A stretch of 64,000 nucleotides of DNA from contig NZ_CP016793.1 in NCBI RefSeq assembly GCF_001701025.1, positions 558,001 through 622,000 of the forward strand. The letters are read 5' to 3'. Each line of letters begins with the position of its first letter. Position 1 is the stretch's first letter. Made by a program: the position numbers and the translations under genes. Origin of the DNA: Lentzea guizhouensis (GTDB lineage: Bacteria > Actinomycetota > Actinomycetes > Mycobacteriales > Pseudonocardiaceae). Positions 63,203-64,000 of this stretch are shown one piece after another. The notes beneath the pieces are model-generated. The model made no database searches. It saw nothing but the letters and a program-made list of their open reading frames with translations, and was not told where the DNA came from.

Positions 63203-64000
63203 TCAGGTGCGGGCCACGCTACCGCCGGGTGCGTCCACCAGCCGACCCGTGCGCCGGACCGACATCCACTTGAGCTGCGTTCCGTGCAGGGCCGTGACCA
63301 ACGACTGGATCACCACCGCGTACATCAACTGCCGGTACACGACCTGCTGCAACGGATACGCCCACAACGGCTTCAGCGACTCGCCGTCCAGCCGCAGCGC
63401 ATAGCCCGCACTCGCGGTCTGCAGCAGGAGGAACACCGTCCACACGATGAACGCCAACGGTGCGTCGGCCACGATGAACCCGTACAGCACGTAGAGGTCC
63501 ATCACCGGCGCGAGCAGCGGCAGCAGCAGGTGGAACGCCAACAGGTAGAGCAGCCCGAAGCGCCCCATCGGCCCGTTCTCCAGCAACGCGCCACGGTGCT
63601 TCCACATCGCCTGGAACGTGCCGTAAGACCACCGGTACCGCTGCCGGAACAGCCCCGGCACGGTCACGGGCGCCTCGGTCCACGCCTTGGCTTCCGGCCG
63701 GTACGCCACCCGCCAGCCCGCGCGCGTGACCGCCATCGTCAGGTCGGTGTCCTCGGCCAGCGTGTGCTCCGGCACGCCGCCGACGTCGGTCAGCGCCGAC
63801 CGCCGGAACGCCCCCACCGCACCCGGCACGGTCGGGATGCACCGCAGCGCGTGCAGGATCTGCCTGTCCAGGTTGGACCCCGCGCAGTACTCCAGGTGCT
63901 GCCAGCGGCCGAGCAGCCCCTGCCGGTTGCCGACCTTCGCGTTGCCGGACACCGCGCCGACCCCGCCGTCGGCGAACGGCTGCACGAGCTGGCCGATCGT
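63203..64000 (-). CDS. Glycosyltransferase family 2, membrane type (5' end outside the window)
   Basis: The visible 265 residues are the C-terminal part of a processive GT2 enzyme. VGAVSGNAKVGNR precedes the acidic AEDTDLT motif and the Q-x-x-R-W motif in LFRQRYRWSYGTFQ, which are the hallmarks of hyaluronan/chitin/cellulose-type synthases. About four membrane helices follow. In actinobacteria such proteins are often fused to an N-terminal polysaccharide deacetylase, which would lie outside the window. The frame is open to the window edge. The polymer made cannot be told. Confidence 0.87.
   Translation of the reverse strand, partial: TIGQLVQPFADGGVGAVSGNAKVGNRQGLLGRWQHLEYCAGSNLDRQILHALRCIPTVPGAVGAFRRSALTDVGGVPEHTLAEDTDLTMAVTRAGWRVAYRPEAKAWTEAPVTVPGLFRQRYRWSYGTFQAMWKHRGALLENGPMGRFGLLYLLAFHLLLPLLAPVMDLYVLYGFIVADAPLAFIVWTVFLLLQTASAGYALRLDGESLKPLWAYPLQQVVYRQLMYAVVIQSLVTALHGTQLKWMSVRRTGRLVDAPGGSVART

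Overview
The window is GC-rich throughout, uses GTG and TTG starts freely, and its genes have strongly C/G-ending third codon positions. Gene content points to a filamentous actinobacterium, most likely of the Pseudonocardiales (Lentzea/Saccharothrix-like; this is inference). The markers are a FasR-fabD-fabH-acpP-fabF fatty-acid operon next to aceE, a SapB/AmfS-type class III lanthipeptide locus, an actinobacterial HelD, an AfsR-type SARP regulator, paired crcB genes and several P450-ferredoxin pairs. No CRISPR array, insertion sequence, rRNA or phage structural gene was seen.

Layout. 1-1078: start of a P450, an unknown small gene and tRNA-Val(TAC). 1116-5176: ahpE, a DUF3052 gene and aceE, in the order found near Rv2238c-Rv2241 of Mycobacterium tuberculosis. 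5236-15564: a block that separates aceE from fasR. It holds a decayed pentapeptide-repeat pseudogene, a DUF4279-GNAT fusion, an M14 peptidase, pnuC, a phytase, an AlkZ/YcaQ-like protein, a nucleotidyltransferase, an MscS-like channel and a TAP-like secreted hydrolase. 15687-20500: fasR and the FAS-II operon, in which fabD carries a frameshift. 20693-28118: a small anchored protein and a class III lanthipeptide cluster (synthetase, a 54-residue precursor with a glycine linker, two ABC exporters). 28136-35372: DUF3145, a subtilase, membrane and redox genes, TetR and MarR regulators.

35477-43635: HelD, a large NACHT NTPase (probable antiphage protein) whose 3' end runs antisense into crcB, a MarR-crcB-crcB operon, a short MFS pump and a DUF574 methyltransferase. 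43690-50646: a PAS-GGDEF-degenerate EAL protein, a three-subunit transhydrogenase operon, and a nitric oxide synthase gene followed four bases later by an amino-acid permease. 50867-55618: a FAD monooxygenase and TetR divergon with two palindromic operators, then an ABC-F resistance ATPase behind a 10-codon leader and an attenuator-like hairpin, translationally coupled to a P450 and followed by a ferredoxin. 55611-64000: a secreted TNT-domain NADase-like protein, an AfsR-type regulator divergent from a small secreted protein, a TPR protein, a TetR-P450-ferredoxin operon and a partial GT2 glycosyltransferase.

Working together: aceE and the FasR operon supply acetyl-CoA and elongate fatty acids; the lanthipeptide cluster encodes synthesis and export of a probable morphogenetic peptide; the ABC-F/P450/ferredoxin unit looks like a drug-inducible protection and oxidation module; the NACHT gene looks like a recent defence acquisition.
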